NCBI GenBank assembly: GCA_015067845.1
Contig: SVLT01000013.1
Coordinates: 1 to 64,000 of the forward strand
DNA from: Oscillospiraceae bacterium
GTDB taxonomy: Bacteria; Bacillota; Clostridia; Oscillospirales; Oscillospiraceae
Reading direction: 5' to 3'
DNA length: 64,000 nt
Shown here: one piece after another, positions 51,181-59,902 of the stretch
How positions within the stretch are numbered: position 1 is the first letter of the stretch
Layout of the letters: every line of letters begins with the position of its first letter
The notes under the pieces: generated by a model
The model's database searches: none
What the model was told of the DNA's origin: nothing
Seen by the model: only the letters and a program-made list of their open reading frames with translations
Translations under genes and position numbers: made by a program

Positions 51181-54100
51181 TTAAACTTTTACAAACCGGT
51201 TCAGCCGGAAGAAATACAGCCAGGATTCCTTGACCGGTAATTGATAGATGCGGCCCATAGCATCGGCGTAGGCCTCCACCTGGGGACGGTAACAGGCGGT
51301 CTTTTCGGAAATGGTTTCTTCCGTTACGAAGTCAGTTTTGAAATCGATCACGGTGATGCCGTCCACATCCACCATGGCACAGTCCACCACGCCTTGCAGG
51401 AAAATCTCCTCCCCAACAAGCGACGGGTCATAGTGAGTCGCATCATCCAAAATGGAGAACTTAAATTCGCGCAGAACGTTGGTATGGTGCTGCAGCTGCT
51501 TTCCGATGGGTGTTGCAAAGAACGCGGCAATTTGTCGGCAATCCACCAATTGTGCCTGCTCTTTCGTGATGAAATTCTCCAGCACAAGGCGGTCGATTTC
51601 CTGCTGCACACCGGTTTCATCCGTACATTGTTCGTAGCGAATATACTGCATCACCGCATGGGTAGCCGTTCCCAACGCCGCCCCGTCAGAGGGCGCAGCA
51701 GCAAAGGATGCTTTGCGCAAATTACCTGTTGTTCGTTTCAGGGGAACATGCTCATTCACTTCCGTATCCTTCTCCCGTCCCTTGCGCTGGGTGGCTGTCT
51801 GCTTGGACGGCGAGCGCGTAGCAGAGAGATAAGGATAGGAAAATTCCAAACCGGCACGCAGCTTTTCAAGCATATCCGCCGGAGCAGCGGTTACATGCTC
51901 CTCGGTAACCTCATGACCTCCGGTCTGCGCAACGGCAGTTTCCACACCGATACGCCATACCGGCTCACCCAATGCGGTTTCACTGGGTTTTCCGCCGAGG
52001 GCGAACAATTCTCCGGCTTCGGTGCGGCGCAGTGCCGTCATCAGCACCCACTGTCCGCTGCAAGTGGCATCCTTGGTCAGCAGATCCCGGTCACCCATAT
52101 CCATACGGCAGACGATATCTTGCAGATCCTTTTCCAAAGTCTGGGATGCGTAAGTCATGATCAGCCGGTCTCTTGCTCGTGTGAGAGCAACATACAGCAC
52201 ACGCATTTCCTCAGAAAGGCTGTCAGCCGTGATCTTGGCCGCAATGGCCCGCTTGGCGATGGTGGGATACCGTACACGGTTCTTTTCGTCCACAGCTGCC
52301 AGACCCAAGCCCAGCTCCTGGTCACACAAAACCTGGGCACGGGTACTTTCCCGGTTAAATGCACGGGACAGCCCGCAAACAAATACCACAGGAAATTCCA
52401 GGCCCTTGGATTTGTGGATACTCATCAGTGTCACCGCATTTCCGGCGCCTTCCGATCCCTGGCTGATCAAGCCTTTCCCTTCCAGCGCATCCAGATGATC
52501 CAGGAATTGTTCCAGATCCCGGCGTCCGGTCTTTTCAAAATCGTCCGCCAGTTGATAAAATGTCTCGATGTTGCGCTTGCGCACATCTCCGTCCGGCATT
52601 GCCGCAAAGATGCTGTCCAGCCGTGTCATGGCAAAAATGGATTCCAGCAATTGAGCCAGGGGCTGAATCCGCGCCTCACGACGCCACACAGAAAGATACT
52701 GCAAAAATTCCTTAATTTTCGGATTATCCGAGGCAAGAAGCGCATCGTAGATACAACCGCCGTGCTTTTTGCCACGGGTCCGGGCCAATTCCTCTGCGGT
52801 CACGCAAAAGACCCTATTGGTCAGAGCTGCCAATAGCGGAATATCCTGCCGGGGATTGCTGATGGTTTGCAGCAACGCGCGGATCACGGCAATTTCTTCT
52901 TCCTGCAACAGGTCATTTCCGCCACCTGTGGTGCAGGGTATGCCCACAGTTGCCAATGCGTTTTTGTAATAACCGCCCACAGAGCCGGGAGACCGGAGCA
53001 AAATTGCAACATCCCCAATTTGGATGGGGCGCAACTCATCGCCGCTTCGAACAAAATGCGTACCGTCAGTCAGTTCCTGAATACGCCTTGCAACAAAGGC
53101 TGCTTCTTCCTCATAGGTACTTTCTTCCACCGGAATTGCCCACAGCTCCACCTCAGGCTCTCCCAGAGGTGTATGGGGAATTCCCTCAACCAAGGCTTCC
53201 TCATCCCCATAGGTCAGGCCGCCAACAGCAGGCGACATACAGGTACGGAACACATCGTTCGCACCGGCAAGCACACCACCGCCGGAACGGAAGTTCCGGG
53301 AAAGCATGACCTTACGGCCTACGGGATCCTCTGCCGTCTCTGCATGGGCGTAGGTATTGTACTTTTCAAGGAAAATCCCCGGATCCGCCAGACGGAACTG
53401 GTAAATGGACTGCTTCACATCGCCTACCATAAAGCAATTCTGTCTTTGCTCTGTAAGCGCAGAGAAGATAGCATCCTGAACGCCGTTGGAATCCTGGTAT
53501 TCGTCCACCATGATCTCCCGGAAGCGGTTGCCGATCTCCGTGGCCGCCGCGGTGCGTCCGGTGCGGCTCTTTCCGTAGAGCAAGTCAAGCATTTTGTGTT
53601 CCAGATCACCAAAATCCAGGACACGACGCATCCGTTTTGCCCGGTCGTACTCGTCGCCAAATTGACCGACCAATTTCACCATGCCCCGCACTGCACTTGC
53701 AGACCGGGCAAGGTCTTCCAGCACCACGGAGCTGGGGTCAGCAAATGCACGCAGGCGCTTGTCCACCGATGCCTTGCAGGCGGAGCGCACCGCCTTGATC
53801 TGCTGGCACAGCTGCTCATCGGTACACTTTTTCGAGAAAGTAAGCCGGCCGTAGTCAATATCGCCCAGCGCGACGATCTCATCCCAGCTTTTCGCATCCC
53901 GTAAATCCCTTAATTGCCGGATGGTATCCAGAAGCAGTGCAACCGGTTTTTCCATATTGTCAACACATCCGGCCAAAGCGACGCACTGTTCCAGGGCGAC
54001 GATCTGCATAGCAAGATGCCCTTGCAGATCCTTGATCAAATATTCGCCCCAAACCGTCTGCCCGGTATCGGAGATTCGGCTGGTATCCGCATTTTGCACG

Positions 54101-54687
54101 CACTGCTGCAACCAACCCTCCGGGTCAAGATGACACCGGGCGCCGTCATAGACCTTCATCAAGATTTCCGGAACCAGGCGGTCGTCCCGGCCAAGACCCT
54201 GAGAGTCCACAAAAGCCCGGAAATCCGGATCTTCGGACTGAGAATAGGCCTCGTCCAGGCACTTTTTCATGGTATTTTCCCGGATCTGATTACATTCATT
54301 TTCATCCGCCACACGGAGATCCGCCGGCAGATCCAGCAGGTAAGCATATTCCCGCAGAATATCTGCGCAGAAGGAGTGAACAGTTGTGATTTTCGTCAGA
54401 TACAGCCGCTGCATCTGCCTTTGCAGATGGCGGTTTTCCGGATTTTGCGCCATCTTTTCCGACAGCTTGGAGGCAATTTTCCCCCGCAGCTCCGAAGCCG
54501 CCGCCTTTGTGTAGGTGATGATCAAAAATTCATCCAAATTGGCAGGCGCGACCGGATCAAGGAGATAGCTCATCAGCCGGTCAACAAGAACCTTTGTTTT
54601 ACCGGAGCCGGCTGCCGCGGAGACCAACAGCTTGCCGCCACGGTTATGAACCGCCATTTCCTGTTGCGGCGTCAATTTTTCAGCCAT
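51181..54687 (-). CDS. addA: ATP-dependent helicase/nuclease subunit A
   Basis: 1168-aa helicase-nuclease subunit of AddAB, which processes double-strand breaks for recombination. UvrD-type helicase motifs: Walker A SAAAGSGKT (about 23-31), Walker B IMVDEYQDSN, motif III QFRLADPGIF, and the later VTLMSIHKSKGLEFP. The C-terminal RecB-type nuclease has ALGTATHAVMQYI, EIFLQGVVDCAM and VIDFKTDF. The start has GGAGG upstream and overlaps the addB stop by 8 bases. Confidence 0.97.
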   Translation of the reverse strand: MAEKLTPQQEMAVHNRGGKLLVSAAAGSGKTKVLVDRLMSYLLDPVAPANLDEFLIITYTKAAASELRGKIASKLSEKMAQNPENRHLQRQMQRLYLTKITTVHSFCADILREYAYLLDLPADLRVADENECNQIRENTMKKCLDEAYSQSEDPDFRAFVDSQGLGRDDRLVPEILMKVYDGARCHLDPEGWLQQCVQNADTSRISDTGQTVWGEYLIKDLQGHLAMQIVALEQCVALAGCVDNMEKPVALLLDTIRQLRDLRDAKSWDEIVALGDIDYGRLTFSKKCTDEQLCQQIKAVRSACKASVDKRLRAFADPSSVVLEDLARSASAVRGMVKLVGQFGDEYDRAKRMRRVLDFGDLEHKMLDLLYGKSRTGRTAAATEIGNRFREIMVDEYQDSNGVQDAIFSALTEQRQNCFMVGDVKQSIYQFRLADPGIFLEKYNTYAHAETAEDPVGRKVMLSRNFRSGGGVLAGANDVFRTCMSPAVGGLTYGDEEALVEGIPHTPLGEPEVELWAIPVEESTYEEEAAFVARRIQELTDGTHFVRSGDELRPIQIGDVAILLRSPGSVGGYYKNALATVGIPCTTGGGNDLLQEEEIAVIRALLQTISNPRQDIPLLAALTNRVFCVTAEELARTRGKKHGGCIYDALLASDNPKIKEFLQYLSVWRREARIQPLAQLLESIFAMTRLDSIFAAMPDGDVRKRNIETFYQLADDFEKTGRRDLEQFLDHLDALEGKGLISQGSEGAGNAVTLMSIHKSKGLEFPVVFVCGLSRAFNRESTRAQVLCDQELGLGLAAVDEKNRVRYPTIAKRAIAAKITADSLSEEMRVLYVALTRARDRLIMTYASQTLEKDLQDIVCRMDMGDRDLLTKDATCSGQWVLMTALRRTEAGELFALGGKPSETALGEPVWRIGVETAVAQTGGHEVTEEHVTAAPADMLEKLRAGLEFSYPYLSATRSPSKQTATQRKGREKDTEVNEHVPLKRTTGNLRKASFAAAPSDGAALGTATHAVMQYIRYEQCTDETGVQQEIDRLVLENFITKEQAQLVDCRQIAAFFATPIGKQLQHHTNVLREFKFSILDDATHYDPSLVGEEIFLQGVVDCAMVDVDGITVIDFKTDFVTEETISEKTACYRPQVEAYADAMGRIYQLPVKESWLYFFRLNRFVKV

Positions 54688-57600
54688 GGCGATCCACCTC
54701 CTTCTCCACCTCTTCCCAGAAACGCTGAGAAGTCATCGTCTTATAATTTCGTCTGTCCTCCACCTGATTCTGGTGGCAGATACTGCCGTAGGGGCAATAC
54801 GTACAGGCATTGTGACTGGTGCCCCGGGTGTAGGGATTGGGGGTAATATTGCCGGATGCGATCTCATCCACCATGCTGCGCAGCAGACCAAATACATACT
54901 GTCGCAGAAGCTTCAGCTGCTCCCGATCTGCCAAATCGCCGGAAATGGAGCCGTCTTTCTTTCTGGTACAGCACAGGCGCTGCATCTGTCCGCCGGGTTC
55001 CATGGCATCCAGCACCGTTTCGTCCGCCAGCAGCAAACCCTTGCGCACCCATTCTTTCCTACGGGCCGCCTTTGCTTCCTCGTCGGTCAGGCGACCGTCG
55101 GCGGATACCAGCGGCACCCGTGCCGGGAAATACTGCACGCCGGCAGCTACCGGATCGCCGCCCAAAAGCTCCTGTCCGCTTCTTTCCAATGCAAAGAGGT
55201 AAAGGAGCATTTGCAACCCCACACCGTTGAACACATCACAATAGTCGAAATCCTTTTTGCCCGTCTTATAGTCAACCACCCGGAAATGGTGTCGATCCCC
55301 CACTTTCCAGATATCCACACGGTCAACAAAGCCGCGCAGACAGGCTTCCATCGCTGCGTTTTCCACTTCGATCGCGGGCATTTCGCCCTCATCGCCGAAG
55401 GCCAATTCAAAGAAATCCGGGCGGAATTTTGCCTCTTTCAGCTCTTCCCACAGCTCCGCAACCACCATTTCCAGCTCCCGCCAGTTCCGGCGGAACAGGT
55501 AGTCCAAACGCTGGGAATCCAAATGGGCAAAGTGGTCATCAGCATAGGCATCGGAGTGCTTTTGGGCAATTTCCATGGTCTGCTCCAAGGACACGCTTTC
55601 GAAACCGCCCAACGCCATTACATCTTTGGCCGTATGCTCTAAAACATGGTGGACATAGGTGCCGAATTCCGCAGGGTCCACGGTATTTTCCTTGCGTTCC
55701 TTCGCACGCAGGCCGTATTTCAGGAAATAGGACAGTCGGCATTCGTTGTGCCGATCCACCTGAGACGCCGACAAATTCAGTCGGTCGCCGTACAGGTTTT
55801 GAATTCCATCCGGGCTCACATTGCCCAGCCGGTAAGCATTTCTCGCTTTGGTATCCTGATACCAATCCTCCACGCCAAGAGCGATCGCCGTGTCCATATC
55901 CTCAAATTTCGCAAGATATGCCCCGGTCTCCCGTGGGTCTGCAATTGCCGCACCGGCGGAACCAGTTATTTCTTCCTCTCTCACGACCTGCGCAATGCGG
56001 CGGTACAAATAAGAGCCCTCTGCGTCACAATGGCTGATCCAAATCGTTTCCTCCGCACCGCAAAAAACACCGTAAATTTCAGCAAATTCCGCCTGCAAAC
56101 CTTCCATTGCGCCACCGGTCAAGGGTACGCCCATATTGCGCAAAAGCACACGCTCCTGGTCGGTCAGCAAGCCCTTGGAGCCGCCGTAGCCGGGCAACGC
56201 ACCCTCCGCTGCGCCCAAAACCAGCAGATGCTTTTCCTGCTGACAACGCATGGCACTCACCGGGCCCACCATCACCGCATCCAGAACCGGCGGTATCGTA
56301 CCCACATCGTACTGGCTGAGCAGCAAAGTTAACAAACGGGTGAAGGTCTCAGCTTCCCATACGGTCTGGGAAAGTGTGTCATTCATCTGCTCCAAGGCAG
56401 ACAGGAGAATTTCCCACAATTGACCGAGGATCTGCGCGTCCCGGTACTGTCCGGCTTCATCCATTTCCTGTTGTAATGCTGTCAGACGGTCAGCAAGATG
56501 GATGCGCTCCAAAAGAGCATACAATACGCGCACCTGCTCGCCAAGATTTTTGGCATCCTTGAACTGGCGGCTGAGCTCTTCCAAGGGGGCGATCGCCAAT
56601 TCCCGTGCAGTATTCAGCTCCGCAAGCTGCCGAGCCGTTTCCGGTGTCAGCTCCCTGCCAAAGCCATCGGGATTGCGCTCCCAGGGCTTCAAAAACAGAC
56701 TGCCCCGGATGCCGCAGGTGATCACATAGTTTTCCACCTTGTCGCAGGTATCCGCATCCAAGGGAGACAAAACAGATTTCAGATACCGCAAAACAGCACG
56801 CTGTTCAAAACCGCCCAAGGCAGCTTCCAACGCGGCCAATACCGTTGCAATAACTGTTTTCTGCAAAACATCCTCCGTACCGGACTGATACAAGGGGATA
56901 TGATACCGCTGAAAGACCATGCGCAGGGCACTTTGGTACGCACCCATATCACCGCAGACAATGCTGATATCCCGGTAACGGCAGCCGCCGCGCACCAATT
57001 CCAGCACCCGATCTGCCGCCGCCCCCACTTCAGACTGGACGGAATCGGCGTGGCGCGCCGTTACACGCCCGGCAAGTTCCTCTTTGGTGGGCAGCTTACC
57101 CTGAAACAGACCGTGGCAAAGGCCCAGCAGCGCGTCCGCACGACCGTCCAAGGTTTGAATGTCAACTTCCACGCCGGCATGTTTGGCGCAGCGAAGCAGC
57201 TGCGCCGCCGTATCGGCGGCTTTCTCAAAAGCAAGGGCATCAGAACCCAGGCGGTCACAGGTAAGGCCCACCGTCACCATCGGGCTTTTCTGAATCAGAT
57301 GCTCCAGAATTGCCAAATGCTGCCGGGTAAAATCCGGGAAACCGTCTATGTAGAACACCCGCCGGGAAGCAAAATCATCCTCTTGCAGCTGATTCAGACA
57401 CCAGGTCATCTGATCCCGGGGATCCCGGAGACCCTGTGCGCAAATGGCATCGTAGCTCTCCAAAATCAAAGAAAGTTCTTCCAGTTTTTGCGCCAGCGTT
57501 CCATCCGTACGCAAGGATGCCTCTTTCAGATCCTGGGAGGAAATGCAGCACCGCTTGAACTCATCCACCGCATCCACAAGCTCTTTCAGAAATTCCGGCT

Positions 57601-57937
57601 TTGTCTCCACAGAAGCATAGGCCTTCAGTCGGCTGTGCAGCGCGCGGGTAGCCGCCGCCATGGCAACGATCCGTCCGCCGTTATCCATGCACCGGATGGC
57701 ACAGTTGCCTGCGCGCTCCGCGACCCGGGAGGCCAGTCGCGGAAAGGACAGCACCTCAGCAAAACGGCTGACCGTATCCCCTGCCGCTTTGCACAGACGG
57801 CGCTCCGTGTCGTGGCTGATCAGCTCCGGCACCATCAAAATACGGCCCGGCCTTTGCTGCGCCACATCCTCCCCGATGCGGGAAAGTATTTCATTTCGAC
57901 AAGCAACCCAATCGGTACTTAAAATAATTCTCAGCAT
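54680..57937 (-). CDS. addB: ATP-dependent helicase/nuclease subunit B
   Basis: 1085-aa partner of AddA with an inactive helicase-like N-terminal half that scans for Chi and a RecB-type nuclease with an iron-sulfur cluster at the end. Nuclease motifs are VVDYKTGKKDF and GFVDRVD; cluster cysteines are in HNECRLSYF (about 734) and CTYCPYGSIC (about 1042-1051). The ATG at 57937 has GGGAGG upstream. First gene of the addBA operon. Confidence 0.97.
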   Translation of the reverse strand: MLRIILSTDWVACRNEILSRIGEDVAQQRPGRILMVPELISHDTERRLCKAAGDTVSRFAEVLSFPRLASRVAERAGNCAIRCMDNGGRIVAMAAATRALHSRLKAYASVETKPEFLKELVDAVDEFKRCCISSQDLKEASLRTDGTLAQKLEELSLILESYDAICAQGLRDPRDQMTWCLNQLQEDDFASRRVFYIDGFPDFTRQHLAILEHLIQKSPMVTVGLTCDRLGSDALAFEKAADTAAQLLRCAKHAGVEVDIQTLDGRADALLGLCHGLFQGKLPTKEELAGRVTARHADSVQSEVGAAADRVLELVRGGCRYRDISIVCGDMGAYQSALRMVFQRYHIPLYQSGTEDVLQKTVIATVLAALEAALGGFEQRAVLRYLKSVLSPLDADTCDKVENYVITCGIRGSLFLKPWERNPDGFGRELTPETARQLAELNTARELAIAPLEELSRQFKDAKNLGEQVRVLYALLERIHLADRLTALQQEMDEAGQYRDAQILGQLWEILLSALEQMNDTLSQTVWEAETFTRLLTLLLSQYDVGTIPPVLDAVMVGPVSAMRCQQEKHLLVLGAAEGALPGYGGSKGLLTDQERVLLRNMGVPLTGGAMEGLQAEFAEIYGVFCGAEETIWISHCDAEGSYLYRRIAQVVREEEITGSAGAAIADPRETGAYLAKFEDMDTAIALGVEDWYQDTKARNAYRLGNVSPDGIQNLYGDRLNLSASQVDRHNECRLSYFLKYGLRAKERKENTVDPAEFGTYVHHVLEHTAKDVMALGGFESVSLEQTMEIAQKHSDAYADDHFAHLDSQRLDYLFRRNWRELEMVVAELWEELKEAKFRPDFFELAFGDEGEMPAIEVENAAMEACLRGFVDRVDIWKVGDRHHFRVVDYKTGKKDFDYCDVFNGVGLQMLLYLFALERSGQELLGGDPVAAGVQYFPARVPLVSADGRLTDEEAKAARRKEWVRKGLLLADETVLDAMEPGGQMQRLCCTRKKDGSISGDLADREQLKLLRQYVFGLLRSMVDEIASGNITPNPYTRGTSHNACTYCPYGSICHQNQVEDRRNYKTMTSQRFWEEVEKEVDRHG

Positions 57938-57963
57938 GCCGTGACCTCCCTTTCGTTTTCTAC

Positions 57964-57972
57964 ATCATATCA
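57964..57972 (-). promoter_or_regulatory. Possible extended -10 promoter of addBA
   Basis: Minus strand TGATATGAT: TATGAT at 57964-57969 with the TGn extension. No good -35. It sits between the spoIIR terminator and the addB ribosome site. Confidence 0.35.
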
Positions 57973-57985
57973 CATTTTTCAAAGA

Positions 57986-58017
57986 AAAAACAGGCTTTTT
58001 TCAAAAAGCCTGTTTTT
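57986..58017 (-). terminator. Rho-independent terminator of ispE-spoIIR
   Basis: 15-bp perfect stem AAAAACAGGCTTTTT / AAAAAGCCTGTTTTT with a 2-base loop, overlapping the spoIIR stop codon. Confidence 0.9.
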
Positions 58018-58627
58018 ATATTCCGTGAAGCCAATTTTCCACCCAGCCAAAACAATCCAGGATAAAAAAGCGGACGCGGTACTCCTGTTTGCCGGATATT
58101 GTTCCGGTCAGTCGGTCAGAAAAACCTGCACCCACAGCTGCATCTTCCATGCCGTCGCTGGTTGCGCTGACGCAGAGACTGGGAAACACCACGCACCACC
58201 AGTTCTGTCCCTCACCGGAACCGATGGTGACCCTCAGGGATTCGTAGACTCCTGCAGGGAGTGTGAAGGTATCATATTCCCGGGTGGGAAAGGCCTCCTT
58301 AGCCAAGGACACAACCGCCTGACATCCGCTGTTCAGCGAACGGAGCACATCGTTGGCGATCTGTTCCAACTCCGGTAAATGTTCTTGCAGGTATGCTTTT
58401 GCAGCTTCCACATCCGGAAGCTCTTCCATCACTGTTTCCAGTTTTTCAATGATCGCGTCCCGGACTTTCAGCTTGATCTGCTGATCCTCCGCAGAGTCGG
58501 AATCCGCCACAACATGCAGTCGAATAAGATCCTGAGAGAGAACTGTCTTGTCCGACGCAATCGTGCCCAGCCAAAAAGCCATAGCCAGCAGCAAACATGT
58601 AAGGATAAATTTTGCGATTTTCTTCAT
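58016..58627 (-). CDS. spoIIR: Stage II sporulation protein R
   Basis: 203-aa secreted forespore signal that triggers SpoIIGA to activate pro-sigma-E in the mother cell. N-terminal membrane/signal segment FILTCLLLAMAFWLGTIA, then IRLHVVADSDSAEDQQIKLKVRDAI and the conserved GEGQNWWCVVFPSLCV. The ATG at 58627 is preceded by GGTG and a T-rich spacer; the sequence around it forms a perfect hairpin with the upstream region (58635-58668). Lies 47 bases after ispE. In Bacillus it is under sigma-F. Confidence 0.92.
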   Translation of the reverse strand: MKKIAKFILTCLLLAMAFWLGTIASDKTVLSQDLIRLHVVADSDSAEDQQIKLKVRDAIIEKLETVMEELPDVEAAKAYLQEHLPELEQIANDVLRSLNSGCQAVVSLAKEAFPTREYDTFTLPAGVYESLRVTIGSGEGQNWWCVVFPSLCVSATSDGMEDAAVGAGFSDRLTGTISGKQEYRVRFFILDCFGWVENWLHGI

Positions 58628-58634
58628 AAAAACA

Positions 58635-58668
58635 CCGTCCATACTGGTAATACTTCCAGTATGGACGG
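58635..58668 (-). promoter_or_regulatory. 13-bp hairpin before spoIIR
   Basis: CCGTCCATACTGG (58656-58668 on minus) pairs exactly with CCAGTATGGACGG (58635-58647), then TGTTTTT and the ATG. It can end ispE transcription and hides the spoIIR ribosome site. A weak sigma-F-like box pair (GTATC 58682-58686; GTCCATACTG 58657-58666) would start transcription in the loop. Confidence 0.6.
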
Positions 58669-58674
58669 GAATTG

Positions 58675-59538
58675 TCAAAATGATACAGGTTTGGCAATAA
58701 AAACTTCCGGATAATTGTCTTTCAGCATTTGACAAATGACTGCGGCGAACTCAAACTCGGGTACCATACAGAAAACCGCCGAGCCGGAGCCGGTCATTTG
58801 CTGGCCCATGGAGCCGTAGGAATTGAAAATGGATTTGATATAATTCAACTCCAAATGATCGGCTGTCACCACAGGATCAAACACATTGTACAGGTTCTGT
58901 GCAACCGCACCAATGTCCCCGGACAGGATCGCGGACTCCATAGCGGCATGGTCAGGATGCTTGCCGATCACCGTTTCGTCAATTTTCGCATACAGCTCCG
59001 GGGTGGAAACGGAAAACTCCGGCTTGCACACCACAAAAACGCAGTCGGGCATATCCGGCAGCTTCCGCAACCGCTCTCCACGGCCCTCTACAACGGCTGT
59101 ACCACCCAAAACACAGAACGGAACATCACTGCCCACCAGACCGCCCAGCTCCGCCAGCGCAGCAATAGACAGCGGGTGGTCGTAATGGCGGTTCAGTGCA
59201 CGCAAAACCGCGGCGGCATCCGCACTTCCGCCGCCCATACCGGCCTGGCTGGGAATACGCTTGGTAATGCGGATCTCCAAGCCATTCGGGTCTTTGCCGA
59301 TGGTATCAAAGTAGACTTTTGCCGCTTTCCATGCTAGGTTTCTCTCATCGCTCGGGATTCCCTCTTTGTCGCAGACAAGATTCCAGGGCTTATCGGTTCC
59401 CACGTCGATCTCAATATCGTCCCGGATGGAGATGGTCTGCATCACGGATTTCATATCGTGATAGCCGTCATCCCGCTTTCCCAGTACATCCAATGTTAAA
59501 TTCAGTTTGGCGAATGCGCCTTCATATAAAGTGGTCAT
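58675..59538 (-). CDS. ispE: 4-diphosphocytidyl-2-C-methyl-D-erythritol kinase
   Basis: 287-aa GHMP-family kinase of the MEP pathway, phosphorylating CDP-ME. Substrate motif AKLNLTLDVLGKRDDGYHD at the start, ATP-binding IPSQAGMGGGSADAAAVL at about 95-112, and MTGSGSAVF near the end. The ATG has AGGAGAGGG upstream. First gene before spoIIR with its own promoter. Confidence 0.97.
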   Translation of the reverse strand: MTTLYEGAFAKLNLTLDVLGKRDDGYHDMKSVMQTISIRDDIEIDVGTDKPWNLVCDKEGIPSDERNLAWKAAKVYFDTIGKDPNGLEIRITKRIPSQAGMGGGSADAAAVLRALNRHYDHPLSIAALAELGGLVGSDVPFCVLGGTAVVEGRGERLRKLPDMPDCVFVVCKPEFSVSTPELYAKIDETVIGKHPDHAAMESAILSGDIGAVAQNLYNVFDPVVTADHLELNYIKSIFNSYGSMGQQMTGSGSAVFCMVPEFEFAAVICQMLKDNYPEVFIAKPVSF

Positions 59539-59564
59539 AATCCCTCTCCTGTGGTTTTTTTGAT

Positions 59565-59593
59565 ATTATAGCCGAAAAAAAACCTTTTTGCAA
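59565..59593 (-). promoter_or_regulatory. Sigma-A promoter of ispE
   Basis: Minus strand TTGCAA (59588-59593), 17-base spacer, TATAAT (59565-59570), 27 bases before the ATG. Confidence 0.75.
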
Positions 59594-59662
59594 GGGCATG
59601 TATATTTTACACTTTCAAGGGAATTCTATGGACAGCCACAAAAATGAATGGAGGTAACACAT

Positions 59663-59866
59663 TTGGATACGATTGCATTGATTCTCTCTATCATCGGCAG
59701 TCTGAACTGGGGCCTTGTGGGCATTTTCCAATTTGATCTGGTGGCATGGCTGTTTGGCGGCCAGGATGCCATTCTCAGCCGGATCATCTATGCACTTGTG
59801 GGTCTTGCAGGACTTTGGTGTATTTCCCTGCTGTTTCGCAAGGGTCAGCGTGTGGACGGTGAATAA
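59663..59866 (+). CDS. DUF378 membrane protein
   Basis: 67 aa with two membrane helices: DTIALILSIIGSLNWGLVGIF and IIYALVGLAGLWCISLLF, joined by LVAWLFGGQDAILSR. This is the complete DUF378 pattern (IIGxLNWGLVG). The start is a TTG at 59663, 8 bases after GGAGG; an in-frame ATG at 59648 precedes that ribosome site and is rejected. Function unknown; single gene with its own terminator. Confidence 0.9.
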   Translation: MDTIALILSIIGSLNWGLVGIFQFDLVAWLFGGQDAILSRIIYALVGLAGLWCISLLFRKGQRVDGE

Positions 59867-59870
59867 AAGA

Positions 59871-59894
59871 CGGCAGCACCAAACGGTGCTGCCG
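59871..59894. terminator. Terminator between DUF378 and the zinc-ribbon gene
   Basis: 10-bp stem CGGCAGCACC / GGTGCTGCCG with an AAAC loop, then AAATTTCTTTATTCTT on plus. Confidence 0.85.
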
Positions 59895-59902
59895 AAATTT
59901 CT

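Noticed and set aside
51241..52836. 531-codon plus-strand frame across addA
   Set aside because: Antisense shadow of a clear helicase-nuclease gene; no start signals.
59588..59616. Back-to-back promoter for DUF378 using the same TTGCAA
   Set aside because: At 14-18 base spacing on plus no acceptable -10 is found; the DUF378 promoter is not identified.
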